Counted from the first letter of the stretch, positions 33,546 to 46,789 are shown. The stretch is DNA of 64,000 bases from Hymenopus coronatus (GCA_030762935.1 CM060888.1:117315468-117379467), one strand, 5' to 3'. A program made the numbers and translations. Notes: generated from the letters alone by a model not told the origin.

Positions 33546-34599
33546 AAATTTCGGAACTCATGACTCGAAGAAGATATTGCAATATTGTTGTTCATAAATT
33601 CTTTATCTACTCATAAGAAGAAAGTATGAAGCACTTCTTGAAGACATAAATAATGTTAGTTTGAGACATTCAAACAAAGAGGTAATGCTATATCTATGTT
33701 GGAGTAAATTTGAAACCATAACAGTCACATAGAATAGCTGCAAAACTGACCACTACGAATAGCTCTGAAAAAGAAAGACTTATCACACAATCATTGCGTC
33801 ATGTTTTTCCGATCACACAAAATTTAGACTCTAACAATAAGGTATCCAGAAAGCTCATACTCCTGAAAGTGTCTAGCATTACCTTCATCCTCCATTTCCA
33901 AATTTTATACATCTAGAAAAGTTCCGCATATGCTTTGGAGTAGAATGCTAATGAACAAGGGCTCACAAGTGTTTTTGAAAAATGTCCCTCAATCCCTTAT
34001 AGAATTTTAAATATGAGTCATCCGCCAGTATCCCGAATTCGAATTATCATAATTCGAATATCAGAATTAGAGTATCATAAATGAGGCAAAACTCAAATGT
34101 TGTGTAATATTATATGGAACAACGCCTGCATTTATGAATCTAAAACAGCCGTAGTTATTGGCAACTTCTCTTGCATATGAGCTATACAGAAAGCCTACAG
34201 AAACTCGGCAGGGGCTGTGCCAATGTTCCATTGAGGCTCATTTTTTACCTATAGCATAATATCAGCACTTCCAGCAGTTTTATAGTTACCCATTTTCCGT
34301 ATCAACCCATTTCTGCAAGTTATATGGCCTCCTAATTAACAACCTCCAAGATATGCACGTAGGCGTATTGTACTTATTATGATTTTAATGAGTTATACTT
34401 TTTGTGTCTTTTTAGTAATAATGAACTGATTTAAACTCTAAACATAGTGAAGTGTTTACGCATTGCTTTTGCAGATAACAGGTTTTTTTTATCTTGCTTA
34501 AACGATTGTTTCTAAAAGGCTCCATTATATAAATTAAACAATAAAATTTACAATTTTAATGTATAAAGCTTTAGCAATTTAAAGGCTTAGAGACCTTAA
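33546..34599. other. unassigned stretch with AT hairpin
   Basis: No gene is recognised. A near-perfect palindrome TTCGAATTAT-C-ATAATTCGAA lies at 34038-34058. Confidence 0.45.
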
Positions 34600-35110
34600 T
34601 AGCCGAAATTATTCTGAACGGAAAAGTAAACAGACAGGTGAATAGTTTTAAATATCTATGTCGTATTATCTTCCATTTAATTAAAAGTTTTAATAAAGTG
34701 ACAGTTTTTTATTAAAATGTGGTACAATTATAAGAATGTTTAAAATACTAGAAGACAAACTCACAAAGTGAAGGCATATTCAGTATTAATGTATGTTTAT
34801 GGATTTTGGGTTTTATCTAGTAGAGAAGAAAATATCACAGAGGTAGCCAAAATAATATTTTCAAGAAATGTGGCCGGCTGTTACCTCCTGGATAGAAGGA
34901 AAAAATAAATACACTAGAAACGAATTAAGCTGATGGACGGAATAAATTAATTTAGAAATAGTTGGAAAGAACACGTTAAAGCATGAAAGATCAGTGCATA
35001 CAAAAGATATTACTGGACGTTAAACCGAAAGATAAAAAAGAAAAAATTGTTGGCAGAATAAAGAAGAGATGGATTCAACCTTTGGTTGCAAAACTATGAG
35101 ACCGGAAAAA
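34600..35110 (+). pseudogene. LINE reverse transcriptase fragment (C-terminal region)
   Basis: Plus-strand pieces match the same LINE type as 33175-33545. An NGKVNRQVNSFKYL-like start (about 34617-34655), IIFSRNVAGCYLLDRRKK (about 34850-34905) and FRNSWKEHVK (about 34953) are in different frames with stops. It is inverted relative to the fragment at 33.2-33.5 kb. Confidence 0.75.
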
Positions 35111-36524
35111 TACTTAACCAGTGAATGTTAATAGTGATAGAGCAGCCCGGTACAACTCGAATCGTGGGTATATGAGCGTACTCAGCCACAAAAATCAAGA
35201 AGAGCTGGGGGGGGGGCATGGTATCCAATACGTCACTGGGAAAAACTCATATCACAACACTTACGTACTGCTCCTTCATTTCCATTAGTTGACTCAGCCG
35301 CGATGATACCTCTCTCTCAATTCTGCGCTGTATTGCAGGTATGCTCCTATAAGTCGCAAGTTACTCGTTGCTCTTTTGGTGCGTACTCGAGCTGGAACAG
35401 CCTAGTTTAGTATATTAAATAGTGCAGGTCTGTCTACTTTAAAGAAATGAATTCAATCATTTGTTTCCACCATCAAAAACTTTAGCCAGGTTTTCAAATG
35501 GTTTTATAATGTAGCAGTATAATTGATATTTGCCCTTTAGCATAGAAAATGCTTTGTCTTCCAGCCGTGCTAATGGGTCAACTGCATATTAACAAATGAT
35601 GGGAAAATAATTGGCATGTAATGCTAAAGACCTAAAGATATTGTTTATGATGAAAAATCTAGAGTTTTTCTATAAGCTTTCCGCTTACAGGGGTTTCGAG
35701 CTGCATCACAAAAGAACGCAACTTAATGCGATAGACGTGCTGTATATACAGCTCTCGCAGGAAGGAAACCTACACAAAAAAGGTTCCCCCCACTCCAAAC
35801 AGAGTCTGTGCAGCAGAGTGTGTAAGAGATAAGGGGATGCTGGGTGTTTTGCCATCCCAGGGACTACAATGGGTGAAATGTTGCCGAATAAATATAATTA
35901 TTAATGAGACAATGAATAATTTCACATCCATAAAACGCTTGTCACACGCTTGCATTAACCTAAATAATTAGAATAATCCATGCACTTTCTGGTTCATTTG
36001 ATGACTAAACACGAGTTAAACTCCGTTGTTACAGACCATTAATGGTACACAAGTTAATATAACATTGCATCATGGAGTAATTCAATAACAAAAGCACAGC
36101 GGCGACACACATATTGAAACTGCAGTGTGTAAATTTGTGAACTGTAAAGCTGTGACGTAAAGAGCAGCAAAAGCAGGACAAATAGCTTTGCATCATAAAG
36201 CTACATTATTTTCATGGCAGTAGTGAATTCAGTTGTGTTACCATCGCTGTAAAGTTGTGTTTATGTTCATAATAACCTTTACCAACGATTGTCCTTGAAC
36301 ATTCAGTTTATGAAAGCACTTGTGGTGTCAAATTTTCAGTACTATCTTGCTAATCAAGCAGTCTTAAAATTATAGCACTTCTGTAATTCCGTGTTTGTTT
36401 TATATGCAACGCAACTCTAAAATAATTTTAAATATAATTTCGCTAATTTGAAGTAGTTTTATAAACAGTGTTACTTGAAATAATTAATAAAGATGAAATA
36501 CAAAAATTTAATTATTATACATTG
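35111..36524. other. unassigned stretch
   Basis: A G10 run lies at about 35207-35216. The frame at 35611-35832 has no recognisable domain, and no SINE or GPE sequence is seen. Confidence 0.45.
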
Positions 36525-36552
36525 GATATATATATATATATATATATATATA
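36525..36552. repeat. (AT)n microsatellite
   Basis: About 14 AT units that end exactly where the GPE copy starts (TCTGATG at 36553). Confidence 0.95.
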
Positions 36553-37055
36553 TCTGATGTGTAACATTCACATGTCTTAATCCACATCTCTCTAATAAAT
36601 TATTGTTAAAAACCTGTGTTTCTAATCTACTTAATGTTAAATGAAATAAACATAACCAAAAATGTGCTTTTGTAAGTTGAAGGGAAATAAGGGAATACAC
36701 TAGGCTAAAACGATAGTCAAATATTTTAAAAGCTGGTTGCTATGTGGATGAATTCCGTTTCTTTGTATTGCCAGCAGTTGATAAATTCCCGTATGAAATA
36801 GTTTAAGTATTTTAAAGCTAAAAACAATAACAAGGGATGTTTAAAAAATTTTAGTTTTTGAGTTATCGTTTTCACAGATACACGGACACACACACACACA
36901 CAGACACACAGATACACGGCCCTTATTCTAGAAATACTTTTTTTGCATTTAGGGGACCCTATATCTATTTCCGGTGAAACCTCGGTATCCAATTTTTGGG
37001 TAAAATTCAATACCTTCCCTATACACTATGTACATAGTATGTGTAGAGAAAGTTA
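36553..37055 (+). mobile_element. GPE element, internally deleted plus copy (503 bp)
   Basis: Both ends are good (TCTGATGTGTAACATTCACA at the left; CACTATGTACATAGTATG..GTAGAGAAAGTTA at the right). About 350 bp between AAGGGATGTTTAAAA and GTTTTTGAGTTATCG is missing. The junction lies in A/T-runs near 36850, and the lost piece includes the internal hairpin. Confidence 0.9.
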
Positions 37056-38084
37056 AAATGCATGTTAGCAATACATTTTGTAGTTCACCTTTTTCACATA
37101 TGACTTTATGATGCATACAATTGCACAGTTACAGAGTTGTTACATATACCACAGTGCATGTTTATATAAAACATCGGGAATTTACTATAGTAATGAATTG
37201 AACCTTTAAGATATCGATTAATATTTATGGCATTTATCGTCCTTGTAGTGAAAAATAACAATTATTTAGTTTTATAAATAACTTGTTCTCTTTACTAGCA
37301 AGGTAGCGCGTACTGAATCTCTTCTTCTGGCTATGAGTTTAAAGTACTCAATTTCACGTGCTGTTAAAATGTTTGCTGGATTTGAATTTCGATTATAATT
37401 ACTTTCCAGAATATGTTACAGAATGTAATATACTTATACCTATCTCGGGAATACGTTTTATTTATTTCTTCTGCTATCATCTTTTGTGTACTACCTTCTT
37501 TATTACTCGTAACGTGAAAAATATGAAAAATTACGATAAATAATAGAAAAGAAATTAGTGAGTGCAGTAACCCACAAACTACTGAGCGGAATAGCCCCAA
37601 ATGCTCTGTTTTAAAAGTATGTGTCTTTAAAACAGAAGGGCGAAAGGAAATCAGCACCACCTTCCAGTAATCTATCTTCTGAGACACACACGTTTTCATT
37701 ATAACAAACTGGCATTGCTTTACGATCTATCCCGTATGTTCATGAGAAGAAATATTTATCTTTGCTAAAATGCACTGTGTTTGCTTACCTTCAAATGCTT
37801 TTCTTCTTACCAATCCAGAACTGAAGCAGTAACCACTACATTAATCTACACTAACTTACAACTCTGGCAACCACAAGTAATTATATTTATATTTATTTAA
37901 TTGGGACATCTGTAAGCTGGTTTATCGAAATTATACTTCGATGTGCTATTTTGATATCACATTTGGCCCCACTTAATGTGTTTCACTTTATAACTTTTCT
38001 GAGTGAATTATTGGGATGTGATATTCATTTTGAATTTTATAAAGGCGTTGTGATGAAACTTAAAATTTTCGGAGTTGTTAGAGC
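37056..38084. other. unassigned AT-rich stretch
   Basis: Two opposed frames (37358-37543 plus and 37364-37699 minus) overlap each other without domain evidence. No repeat recognised. Confidence 0.45.
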
Positions 38085-38250
38085 TAGTTTGAAAGGAAAA
38101 CTATGAAATAAACAGAAACTAAGATTTAGCAAGGCAATGAGGAATTGTGCGCTAAATATATGTGGTTCTGAAACATGGACAGCAACAATAAAATCAAACA
38201 TGACTGTGATATATGCAAGAGTTAGATTACTATAGCTGATAAAATTATAA
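38085..38250 (+). pseudogene. short LINE reverse transcriptase fragment
   Basis: KLRFSKAMRNCALNICGSET then WT corresponds to the FYKVMAVPTLLYGSETWT segment of the LINE type at 33.2 and 34.6 kb. Similarity fades by about 38250. Confidence 0.6.
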
Positions 38251-38401
38251 ATTAAGTAATATATGTATATATAAGTTGATGAAACAATAGAGAATGAGAA
38301 AATGATAAAGTAAATGGAAATGATAGAATATTAGGTAGTATAATAACTATGAAGATAAAATGAACTATTAACAATTAAAAGGAGGGATTTGGATATACCA
38401 G

Positions 38402-38740
38402 ACAAGATATGACGTTGATTTAATTGTTTTTTCACACAAGCCGTGTGTAGGAAAGAAGTTGGATAGGTAGAGTCAGACTAAAAAATTCAAAGCCATAGCA
38501 GGCCGGGATTTGAACCATATATCTCCCAGTCTCTTAGCCGGTTGCTCTACCACTGAGCTACCATGGCAACATGCCGGCATAGCATTGAATTTCTCAACTT
38601 ACTCGCATGTTTCTGGTAAACCATAAGGTGATCTCAAATTATTTTGAGATGAGAACCCCAATGGCAACTTACAATGTGGCAAGTACTTTAAGTTGCAGGA
38701 TTCATAGTATAGCCAAGTATTATGGTAAATTGGTATTGAT
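38402..38740 (-). mobile_element. tRNA-derived SINE, group C
   Basis: Full reverse copy: tail (GATTTAATTGTTTTTTCACA, CGTGTGTAGG, GGTAGAGTCAGAC), reversed B-box gggatttgaacc at 38505-38516, reversed A-box CACTGAGCTACCATGG, and leader to GGTATTGATTTAATTG. Confidence 0.75.
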
Positions 38741-38945
38741 TTAATTGTTTTTTCACACAAGACGTGTGTAGGACAGGACTTGGCTAGGTTTACCAGGAAA
38801 CATGCGAGTCAGTTGAGAAATACAATGCTATGCAAACCTGCTGCAATGGTAGCTCTGTGGCAGAGCAAATGGCTAGAAATCCGTGAACTGGTTCAAATCC
38901 CGGCTATGGCATTGACTTTTTCAGTCTGAACCTAAAACTACCAAA
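38731..38945 (+). mobile_element. tRNA-derived SINE, group C, chimeric copy
   Basis: Starts with about 50 bp of group C tail in reverse (GATTTAATTGTTTTTTCACA..TGTGTAGGACAGGACTTGG). It then switches to a forward copy (GGAAACATGCGAGTCAGTTG, tRNA-like unit with B-box GGTTCAAATCCC at 38890-38901, short tail). With the preceding minus copy it forms a head-to-head arrangement. Confidence 0.7.
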
Positions 38946-39576
38946 CAAAAAATTTGTTTTATAAAAATTATAACTCATTCCAATGAGAAAGTATATTTTC
39001 TAGACGACCTGTTCTATATCCATCACAAATAAATAGATCAATTGAATCCAAGATCAAATAGATGCAAGATATGACTTGATATTACAGACCTGAAAACTTG
39101 AATTAGTAATCCGGAAAGGAGAAGTTGAAGAAAATATTTTCCCCACTTAAGTATGCAGTTCATTTTTTCCTGGTATAGGCAGCTTCCTCTCTGCTATGTC
39201 TTCAGGAAATCGAATGCCGCTAAGCAACCACTGAAAGGGTCTTAGTAAGGCGATGTAGGGAAGGAAGGGATGCAAGAGCTTTGTGGGACATACCACGAGG
39301 CGAAATGATAACGGATAAACTCCTTTGTGTCGCCCACATTCCCCTGGGATCAATAAAGTTATCCGTCTAAATACTGGTTGCAAACATTTACCTTACCTAC
39401 TGATCGATTCGGTGTTGCCAACGTTATTGCGCACCTCCCGTTTCTCATGCTCATTGCGTTCATTAAAAGCTGATTCACCATTTTACAACCTCCATGGAAC
39501 TCGCAATGCTGCTGTAGGTACCAAATCTGTAAATACTGCTTTCAAACACTCTCTTCTTCATAGGTATAAAATAAAA
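38946..39576. other. unassigned stretch
   Basis: A segment of more even composition (39140-39460) holds a 78-codon minus frame and an overlapping plus frame. No domain is recognised and it may be an unidentified repeat. Confidence 0.4.
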
Positions 39577-40443
39577 TCTAATGTGTTCCATCACATGACT
39601 TTCTCTACATCTCTGCAACAAATTATTGACAGAAATTAGCAGATATAGTCTCATTACTTGTTTCCTTGTAAGTAGCAGGAAATAAGAGAGTACCATAGTT
39701 TAAAGCGATAGTCAAAAGCTGGTTGCAATGTGACTGATGTACCTTTGTTTGTATGGAAAGGAGTCGACAAATCCTGCATTAGAAAAGTATAAGTTTTTTA
39801 AAGTTAAAACCAATAACGAGGAATATCTCAAAACAACCAATTCCACGAAAAAACTGTATATAACATAAATTGTGTTATTTAACGGGCTCAACAATTTTTG
39901 TGTGGCAAGTTTTTGTCCATCTCTTACGGTTTAGCAGTTATGCAAGATTCCGTTCAATTCATTCAGAATAAAGTAGCCATCAGAGGTTATTCCCAGAAAA
40001 TTCAAGATATACATTTTATTTGTGAGGTAAATATTCTTTAATATACGATATTTTACTCAAAATCGTCAGAGCCATTTTATAGAAAATCAAACTTTTCGAA
40101 AAAAGTTTCATGTAAAGAGTAGTTGGGGGTTTTCTTGAAAATCTTCGTGAAGCATCCTTGGAAGATACCAAATTTAAATACCAAGTTTGGTATTTAACGG
40201 TATTTTCGTTTTTGAGCTATGCTGTCCACACACACAAACACACACACACACTCACACACTCACACACTCACACACACATTCACACACTCACACATACACA
40301 CACGGACCTTTTTCTGAAAATGCTCTTTTTGGATTCAGGGGGTCCTAAAACATGTATTTTTGGTGAAATCTCGGTATTGAATCTTTGGGTGAAATACAAT
40401 ACCTTCTCTATATACTATGTACATAGTACGTATAGAGAAACTA
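39577..40443 (+). mobile_element. GPE element, plus copy (867 bp)
   Basis: Starts TCTAATGTGTTCC after AAAA. It has a hairpin motif (AAATACCAAGTTTGGTATTT), a CA/CT-mixed microsatellite (about 40227-40303) and a strong terminal palindrome (TATACTATGTACATAGTACGTA). It ends GAGAAACTA. A 101-codon frame through the CA repeat encodes only repeat-derived His/Thr. Confidence 0.93.
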
Positions 40444-40526
40444 ATAAATATCAACCGTTTTAGTGCTTTATTATCTAGAAGTGTTTATTGTCATTTATCA
40501 AGTATTGTAACCGGTTTTCATAGACA

Positions 40527-40531
<5 letters not shown>

Positions 40532-40567
<36 letters not shown>
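40532..40567. repeat. (TAA)n microsatellite
   Basis: About 12 TAA units. Such tracts often mark LINE 3' ends, but no LINE sequence is recognised beside this one. Confidence 0.93.
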
Positions 40568-41714
40568 TGTTTTTATCAATTTAGTATTACAGCGTTTTAA
40601 GAGGGTGCACTTAGGCTAAATCCCAGGAACTGTGTGTAGTGCTGCCGTTATATTATGACTGTTTAGTTACTATAAATCCTTTGTTTCTTGAAAGTTAGGC
40701 TATCGGCGAAACGCACAAAAAGGAATGTTTATATTGTATAGTATGGAATACAAGGAGAGGACGAATTTTGTGATAGATATGTGTGTGAGTTTAGGTCATT
40801 TTATGTGTCTTATATTTAACTTTTGTGTTGAAAAGAATTATATACCGGATATTGATTTCTGTTTACATATGTCTTATTCCGTTGGGCACCCGTTATGTCA
40901 TTTCAAGTCTAAGCCACTTTGAAGTAAAGTCTGTTTTTCCTTACCTTACCCCTCATATCAACAGTATGACGTGAATAGTCGTCTCTTACTGGCCGAAACT
41001 ACTTCCCTAGTTAAAATAATTTATTGGTTGCATTCGGGGTATTTAAGTAAAATTGCTTTTCTTTCAAGCAATAACAATCAATGTAGATTATTATTCTAAG
41101 ATATGGGAGAGCTTTGTTACTATTTTTATGGTGGTATTTATAGCAGCATCACGTGCGTCATTACAGCAACTTCACTGACCTAGATCAGTTGAAGTTTCAG
41201 TTTTTTAACGGTTGTTGCTATTCACAAAGAGTGAACTGTGTGTGTTGTTTGCTACTGTGCGAGCAAATCGTGTATAATGGCAACAAGAGGAAAAATGCTC
41301 AGAATGTGTGATAGTTTGAATGAGTGATTTGATGGGTTGTGAAAATTCCTTCGTGGCAGTAAAAATTCAAACTGCTAGAGGTTAGGGCGTTGTTTAGTAC
41401 AGGATTGTTGTAGGTTATTGACATCAAGGAGCAATTACTCACGTGATCAAAGAAAAAGCAAAGCGTGGGAACTATATGGCAACTTCATTGGGAGCATTGT
41501 CATTAACTTAACAAAAGTTCACCTGACAACAAAACTGACGACGCGAAATTGGATTCCGAAAAGGAAGGATTGCTCAGTTACCGAATACTCCGTAATTGTG
41601 AGTTAAATATTCTTTATACATGTGTTGCATGTTTCCAACACTTAATTAACATCGCTCCACGTGCCATGTAAATTATATTTATGGCGGGAAACTTCTCAAT
41701 CAACGAAAAGGGAA
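40568..41714. other. unassigned stretch
   Basis: Open frames at 40725-40922 and 41418-41606 lack domains. The neighbourhood of 41270-41610 has more even composition and may be an old transposon, but I cannot name it. Confidence 0.4.
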
Positions 41715-41815
41715 TGACGGTGGATGCATTTAGGTAACGAACCCAGCCAGGAATCTAATCGGGGATGCCTTGCGCAACCAATAGGGGCTCTACGAACTGA
41801 GCTGTTAGATCAATT
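41715..41815 (-). mobile_element. diverged tRNA-like SINE head
   Basis: Reversed pattern cgaacccagccaggaatctaatcgggg and, further right, ctacgaactgagctgttag resemble the B- and A-box regions of group A. No group A tail is visible. Confidence 0.35.
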
Positions 41816-44800
41816 ATAGCAGTTAGTCATTATTATCTTGAAGCACTGATTTTTCATTTACCAAGCTCTCCTCATGTCGGTATGCGGTATCTCTTACAGT
41901 TCTGTTTAGACAAACCTTTTTGGTATCCGCGCTATCCGCGATATATTATATGCAGCAAAGAACGATTTGTATGGACCACCTGGTATAAGTGAATATCCCA
42001 ACCCGTAAAACTGCAACCACCATGATTCTGGAACATTTTATTGTTGATGTCTAATTGACGTTAATGTACCTAAATTGATACTAAAGACAAAAAACAAGTT
42101 TACTTCGCTACACAGTCGTTTACTGGTCTTCTCACTCTAATTACCACGAAAGTTGCTAATGACATGTCTTATGTTTCACTAGAGAGAATAATAGGTATTT
42201 ATGCCTCAATAATTTCCCCTAAGGATGGAAACTGGAAAATTCTCTTACTTTTGCTATTATAAAATTATTAATTAAAATGTATGCAACAAACCATCAGTAT
42301 TATTAATTTGAAAAGAATCTCCCTATTTATTGATTATTAGGATCATGTGCGAAAAATTATGTATTTATGTTATCTCATAAGCCTACATTTAAAATTATGT
42401 TTGAATGACTTATTTTATTCAGCTTTTGCCTCTCATGTTACTAGATTGTGTTTTGTGGTAAAACTTCATTAAAGATTTTATTCGGCGTCTTTCCTTGTCA
42501 ATTTAGCATAGTTTTAGCGCCTTTTGACATTATAATCGGATTATCATTTTCATATGTCAGCTGATATGATTCCTTGGTTAAAACAACCGAAGTTAATAAA
42601 GGGATCTTGAGAAATATGAAAAACTATATGAGATATGATGCAGAATGAAATCATTGAAAATTCGACTACAAAAGCTCTTAGTTACAAACGTTTATGCCAG
42701 CTTTTCTTTTCATAATATTTATTTTTCTCTATTAATTTTATTGAACTTTAAAATGCACGTTGAATCAATTTTAATATTTTAGTGTTAAGCTTAACAAAAA
42801 GATAACTTGTGTAACAGCATTTATTTAGACACGAAACAAAGAAGTAGGAAAATAGAAAACTTAAGAAAGACAACAGCATAACGCCTGCATTTCTTAGTAG
42901 ATTGATCATTTGTATTGGTTTCTGAGGCACTCATATGTTGTCACACGATAATCAAAGCTTATTGCTTAGGTGTAAGGTTGAAAGCTATTGCAATGCTAAT
43001 AAAGGGAAACAGTTTGGAAATTCAACCCAGTTTCTATTTTTTACCAAACATTGCTGTATGGGCGTACTGAAAAAGCAGATTTTGGGGGAAAATAATACAC
43101 TCATCAAGAAAAACTGACAACAGGTTTATTAATAAATATCTCCTAAGCTACGTGTAAACACTTAACTCAAATTGTATTACAGGCTCAGGCCTGCAGAACA
43201 GTACGTCACCATTAATAGAACAACTATGTATTTTCCTGATAACAATATTTATTATTACTATTGGAGAAAATAGAAAAGAAGGTAAATGTGGGTTTTATTT
43301 TTTTAATTTTATCTTTCCAATATAGTTTAAATTCGTCATTAAGTTTTTTAATAATTAAGGCGTTAAAGTCTTTTTCATAATAGTCTTGAAATCAAATCAT
43401 AATACTTCGAAATAAAAATGATCTATTTGTTATTATTTTGAGAAAAATAATAAATACATTTTATAATATTTTAAGTACAGCAAACATATTTTTCTGTGAA
43501 ATTCTGTGTTTTATTTATTTTTTTTGTTTTAATTTTATACTTATAATATAGCCACGAAGTAATCGATGTTCAAGCTCTCAATAAATCTATAGATTAAATC
43601 TTTAAAAATAATTTTTGTATTAACTTTTTTCTCAAAGTGGATACTATTCCATTTTTATCTCTTTTATTAGTAGTATAATCCCATTTGATAGCTGATTGAA
43701 TCTATTGCCTACTCCTAGTACATGTGTCCCATTATTTAACCCAACTGTATTTGTAGAAGCAATGTAAAAGTGTCCATAATAAATTTTGAAAGCAATTCAG
43801 AGGTTAATATTACTTATGAAGAAGCTTTCCATAATGTATGCAACTAATCAATGACATTTTTAATCAGAATTTTCTTTGGTTCCATTCAGAAACCGCAGTC
43901 ATTAATTTTCTGATATTATCATCAGAATAGTAGCAAGAATGTAAATCTGAGTATAAAGGAGAGTAACAAAAAGGCCTCATCTGTGACGAAAGCCGGCTTA
44001 TATAGGATTCCAAAAGCGAGCTACGAGATATCCCCAAGAGAAGAACTGCTTTTCGCATTACGAAGTAGATGTATGAACTTTCTTTTCCCTCTGGATATGA
44101 AATGCTGCTCGCTCTTTTCGGTTTTCAACTTCATTTTCGTATTGGCTCCATCCTTCGCCATAACTGGAGCCACAGAAAATTATACGATGCTCTGCTTTCA
44201 TTCATCTTATTGGCTGCTAGCGATGAGAAACTTTTGGAAGAATTCTTCACATGGAGTTACGCTTCAAGTAATATAGGTGCTTATAACCTGCAAAATTGGC
44301 GCAAAATATCGTTAGGTGCTGTTATAAAATATAAATAAAATCAAAATTCTGTTAAATACAGGTGCTAGAATAATCGTTTTTGTTATGCAACTATTTTCTT
44401 TTAATTGCATGGGCTAACAAAATCGTCTCTTTAAAAAAAAGTAATTAAGATTTGCATTAATTTCAGTTTTATTCAGAGTATATAAAAATTTAAAATGAGA
44501 TTGAAAATCTTTAAAGGTCAATTGTATAAATTAATTTAAATATCTCTCTGTATTTTTTACTATTTAAAGTTATTAGAGTACTCGGTTGACCTATACAAAT
44601 ACTTTAAAAACATTTTGTTCGTTAACAACGTTTTGATTGTTAGAATCATAGCAGCGCCGTCGGTGGTGTGCCGGAATTTTGTCCCGCGGTCTTCCAAATG
44701 CCAGTAAATATATTGATAAGTACCTTAGCTGAGTTTGAACTGGATGCCCTACTGATGTTGTAAGAGAAAATCACAAACATCTGCCAATGAGGTAATTTTA

Positions 44801-45399
44801 CACAAGGAATTTTAATGATTTAGTTGCTAATGGTTTGGAAACCCAGGAATCAATAACAAGTACACAAAGTGTTATCCAATGTTCTTTATTTTACAGCTAG
44901 TCCTTGTAGGCTACGAGCTATGCATCGGAGAAAGACATCACAGTCACTGCGATCTACATAACTCTATTGTAGCTAAGACCCCTCCCTCAGAAAACGAGAT
45001 GAATTGAAGAAAGCATAAGGGGCTACAGGCCACAGGCATGTATGTCTCAGATATGTGCAGAAGTCCCTAAAAGTTCCAAATTTGAAGAGCTGCTTAGAGA
45101 GGGTGATGAACAATCCCTCGACCAAGCAGCCTTCTAATGTCCAAGAAGAGAGCAAGAAATCACATCAGCATTCACTTACCGAGCAGGGAAAACATTGAAA
45201 AATACGTTCAGAATGGATGGTTGAAGGTAATCGAAATCGGGACCTTCGAATGCAAGCGTCTATGCTAACCCAGAGCCATTTACTTGGTCTGGAAGATCTT
45301 AATATTGACAGTTATATTATATTTTAAATTGTGTGCAACATCCTGTTACACAGAGACTGTAACTAATGGCCCGCAAAGAAAATATTTGTTTGAACTTTA
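41816..45399. other. long unassigned AT-rich stretch
   Basis: About 3.6 kb without recognised repeats. At 41963-41993 there is a terminus of the TACC TIR family (GGACCACCTGGTA) without its partner. The frames at 43983-44338 have no recognised domain. A tRNA-like reversed remnant may sit at 45220-45290. Otherwise nothing is seen. Confidence 0.4.
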
Positions 45400-45581
45400 T
45401 ACCGGGTGGCCTATCTACGTTAAAGAGTTGCAGAACTCAGAGAGGTTAGTTCAAGATAAAACAAGTAAGTGGGGAACTGGCGGGTTTTATCTTGAAATAG
45501 TACCGTTTAGTTATGTAACTATTTTAACGCGTGAAGGGATATTTGTATATGTCAAATACGGGGCAGGTGGACCACTTGGTA
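45400..45581. mobile_element. short TIR element (TACC family), 182 bp, with TTTA target duplication
   Basis: TACCGGGTGGCC at the left is inverse to GGTGGACCACTTGGTA at the right. The element is flanked by TTTA at 45396-45399 and 45582-45585, a perfect 4-bp direct repeat. A 100-codon frame crosses it (45284-45586) but is not conserved in the other copies. Confidence 0.8.
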
Positions 45582-45697
45582 TTTAACTACATCTAAGTTA
45601 AAAACGATGCAAACTTTGTTCTTCTTCAAAGAAGGGAAGGCTATAGAACATATGTAAAAAGATAAAGGTAGCTTGGAACTAACATAAACATAAAAAA

Positions 45698-46487
45698 TAT
45701 GATGCGGTACATTGTCATAATGTTCCCTGTCTCTGTAAGAAACTCTTCGTATATTCTTATCAAGATAAATATTTGCAGAAATAGTTTTATTATATACAAT
45801 TTACTTGTAGAAGAGCAATAAGGAAACACTAAATGCTAAAATGAGTATCAAGTCATTAAATCCCAATCGATATCTGATGGCTTTGAAATACCGTTGTCTT
45901 TGCTTGACCAAGGAGAAAGAAAAACGAAGAACGACTTCCCATTTCAGAAAAGTTTTAGTTAATAAAATATTTGAAACCAATAACAAGGACTATTTCAGAA
46001 ATGGCCAAAATCAGCAAAACGTTGCATTTACATTACGTTTGTGTTTTAACCAGATATAAATTTTTGTGTTGTAAGTTTTTGTTTATACCTATAGTTCAGC
46101 AGTTAAGCAAAAGTCATCCAGAATTGAGAAGAGGTTCAGAAGCTATTCCCAGCAAATCAAGATATTTATTGCAATGAAAATATATTAAGCACATGGTATT
46201 AAATAAGAGTCGCTAGAGCCAATGTTGAGAGAACACAGTTTTGAAAAATCCAATAAACAAGAGATGGAGGGATTTTCTTGATAATCTTTGTGTCACATAC
46301 CACGATTTTTCGTTTTGAGCTTATATTGTTCGCAGACAGACACACACTCACGGACCCCTTTCTAAAAATTGTATTTTTTTTTTTGGAATTCAGGGGACTC
46401 CAAAACATATTTACAGTGAAATCTCGCATTAATTTTACGTGGAACCCCTTCTATCTACTATGTACATAGAACGCGGTATAGCAAGTA
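45698..46487 (+). mobile_element. GPE element, old plus copy (790 bp)
   Basis: Diverged throughout: it starts TATGATGCGGTACATTG after AAAAAA and ends AGCAAGTA. The palindrome core CTACTATGTACATAG is still recognisable. The microsatellite is about three CA units near 46345. The internal hairpin region is mostly deleted. Confidence 0.75.
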
Positions 46488-46789
46488 AAAAATCTTATGT
46501 AAAGAATTAATTTTAGTCAATTATAAAATCCTATATGCTTCTTATATTTTATACTATTCTTATAAAAAACGATTTTTCTAAGCATACATCTGTATTTTTA
46601 TTAAACCGTAGCACTATAAACAGGTAGTTTCTTCTTCATTATGGCAATAATAGCAATGAGTAATGCCGGTGTTGTAAGGTTACTGTGGCTTATCGTGAAA
46701 AACTTTGTGTTTTTCTATGAGAATCAAATATGTAAATCTCTGTACGATATTAAACATAGAACATTAAGATAACTTATAACTACTTACCG
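46488..46789. other. unassigned spacer
   Basis: AT-rich, nothing recognised. Confidence 0.45.

Noticed and set aside
40158..40463. His/Thr-rich protein of 101 residues
   Set aside because: Encoded by the CA/CT microsatellite of a GPE copy.
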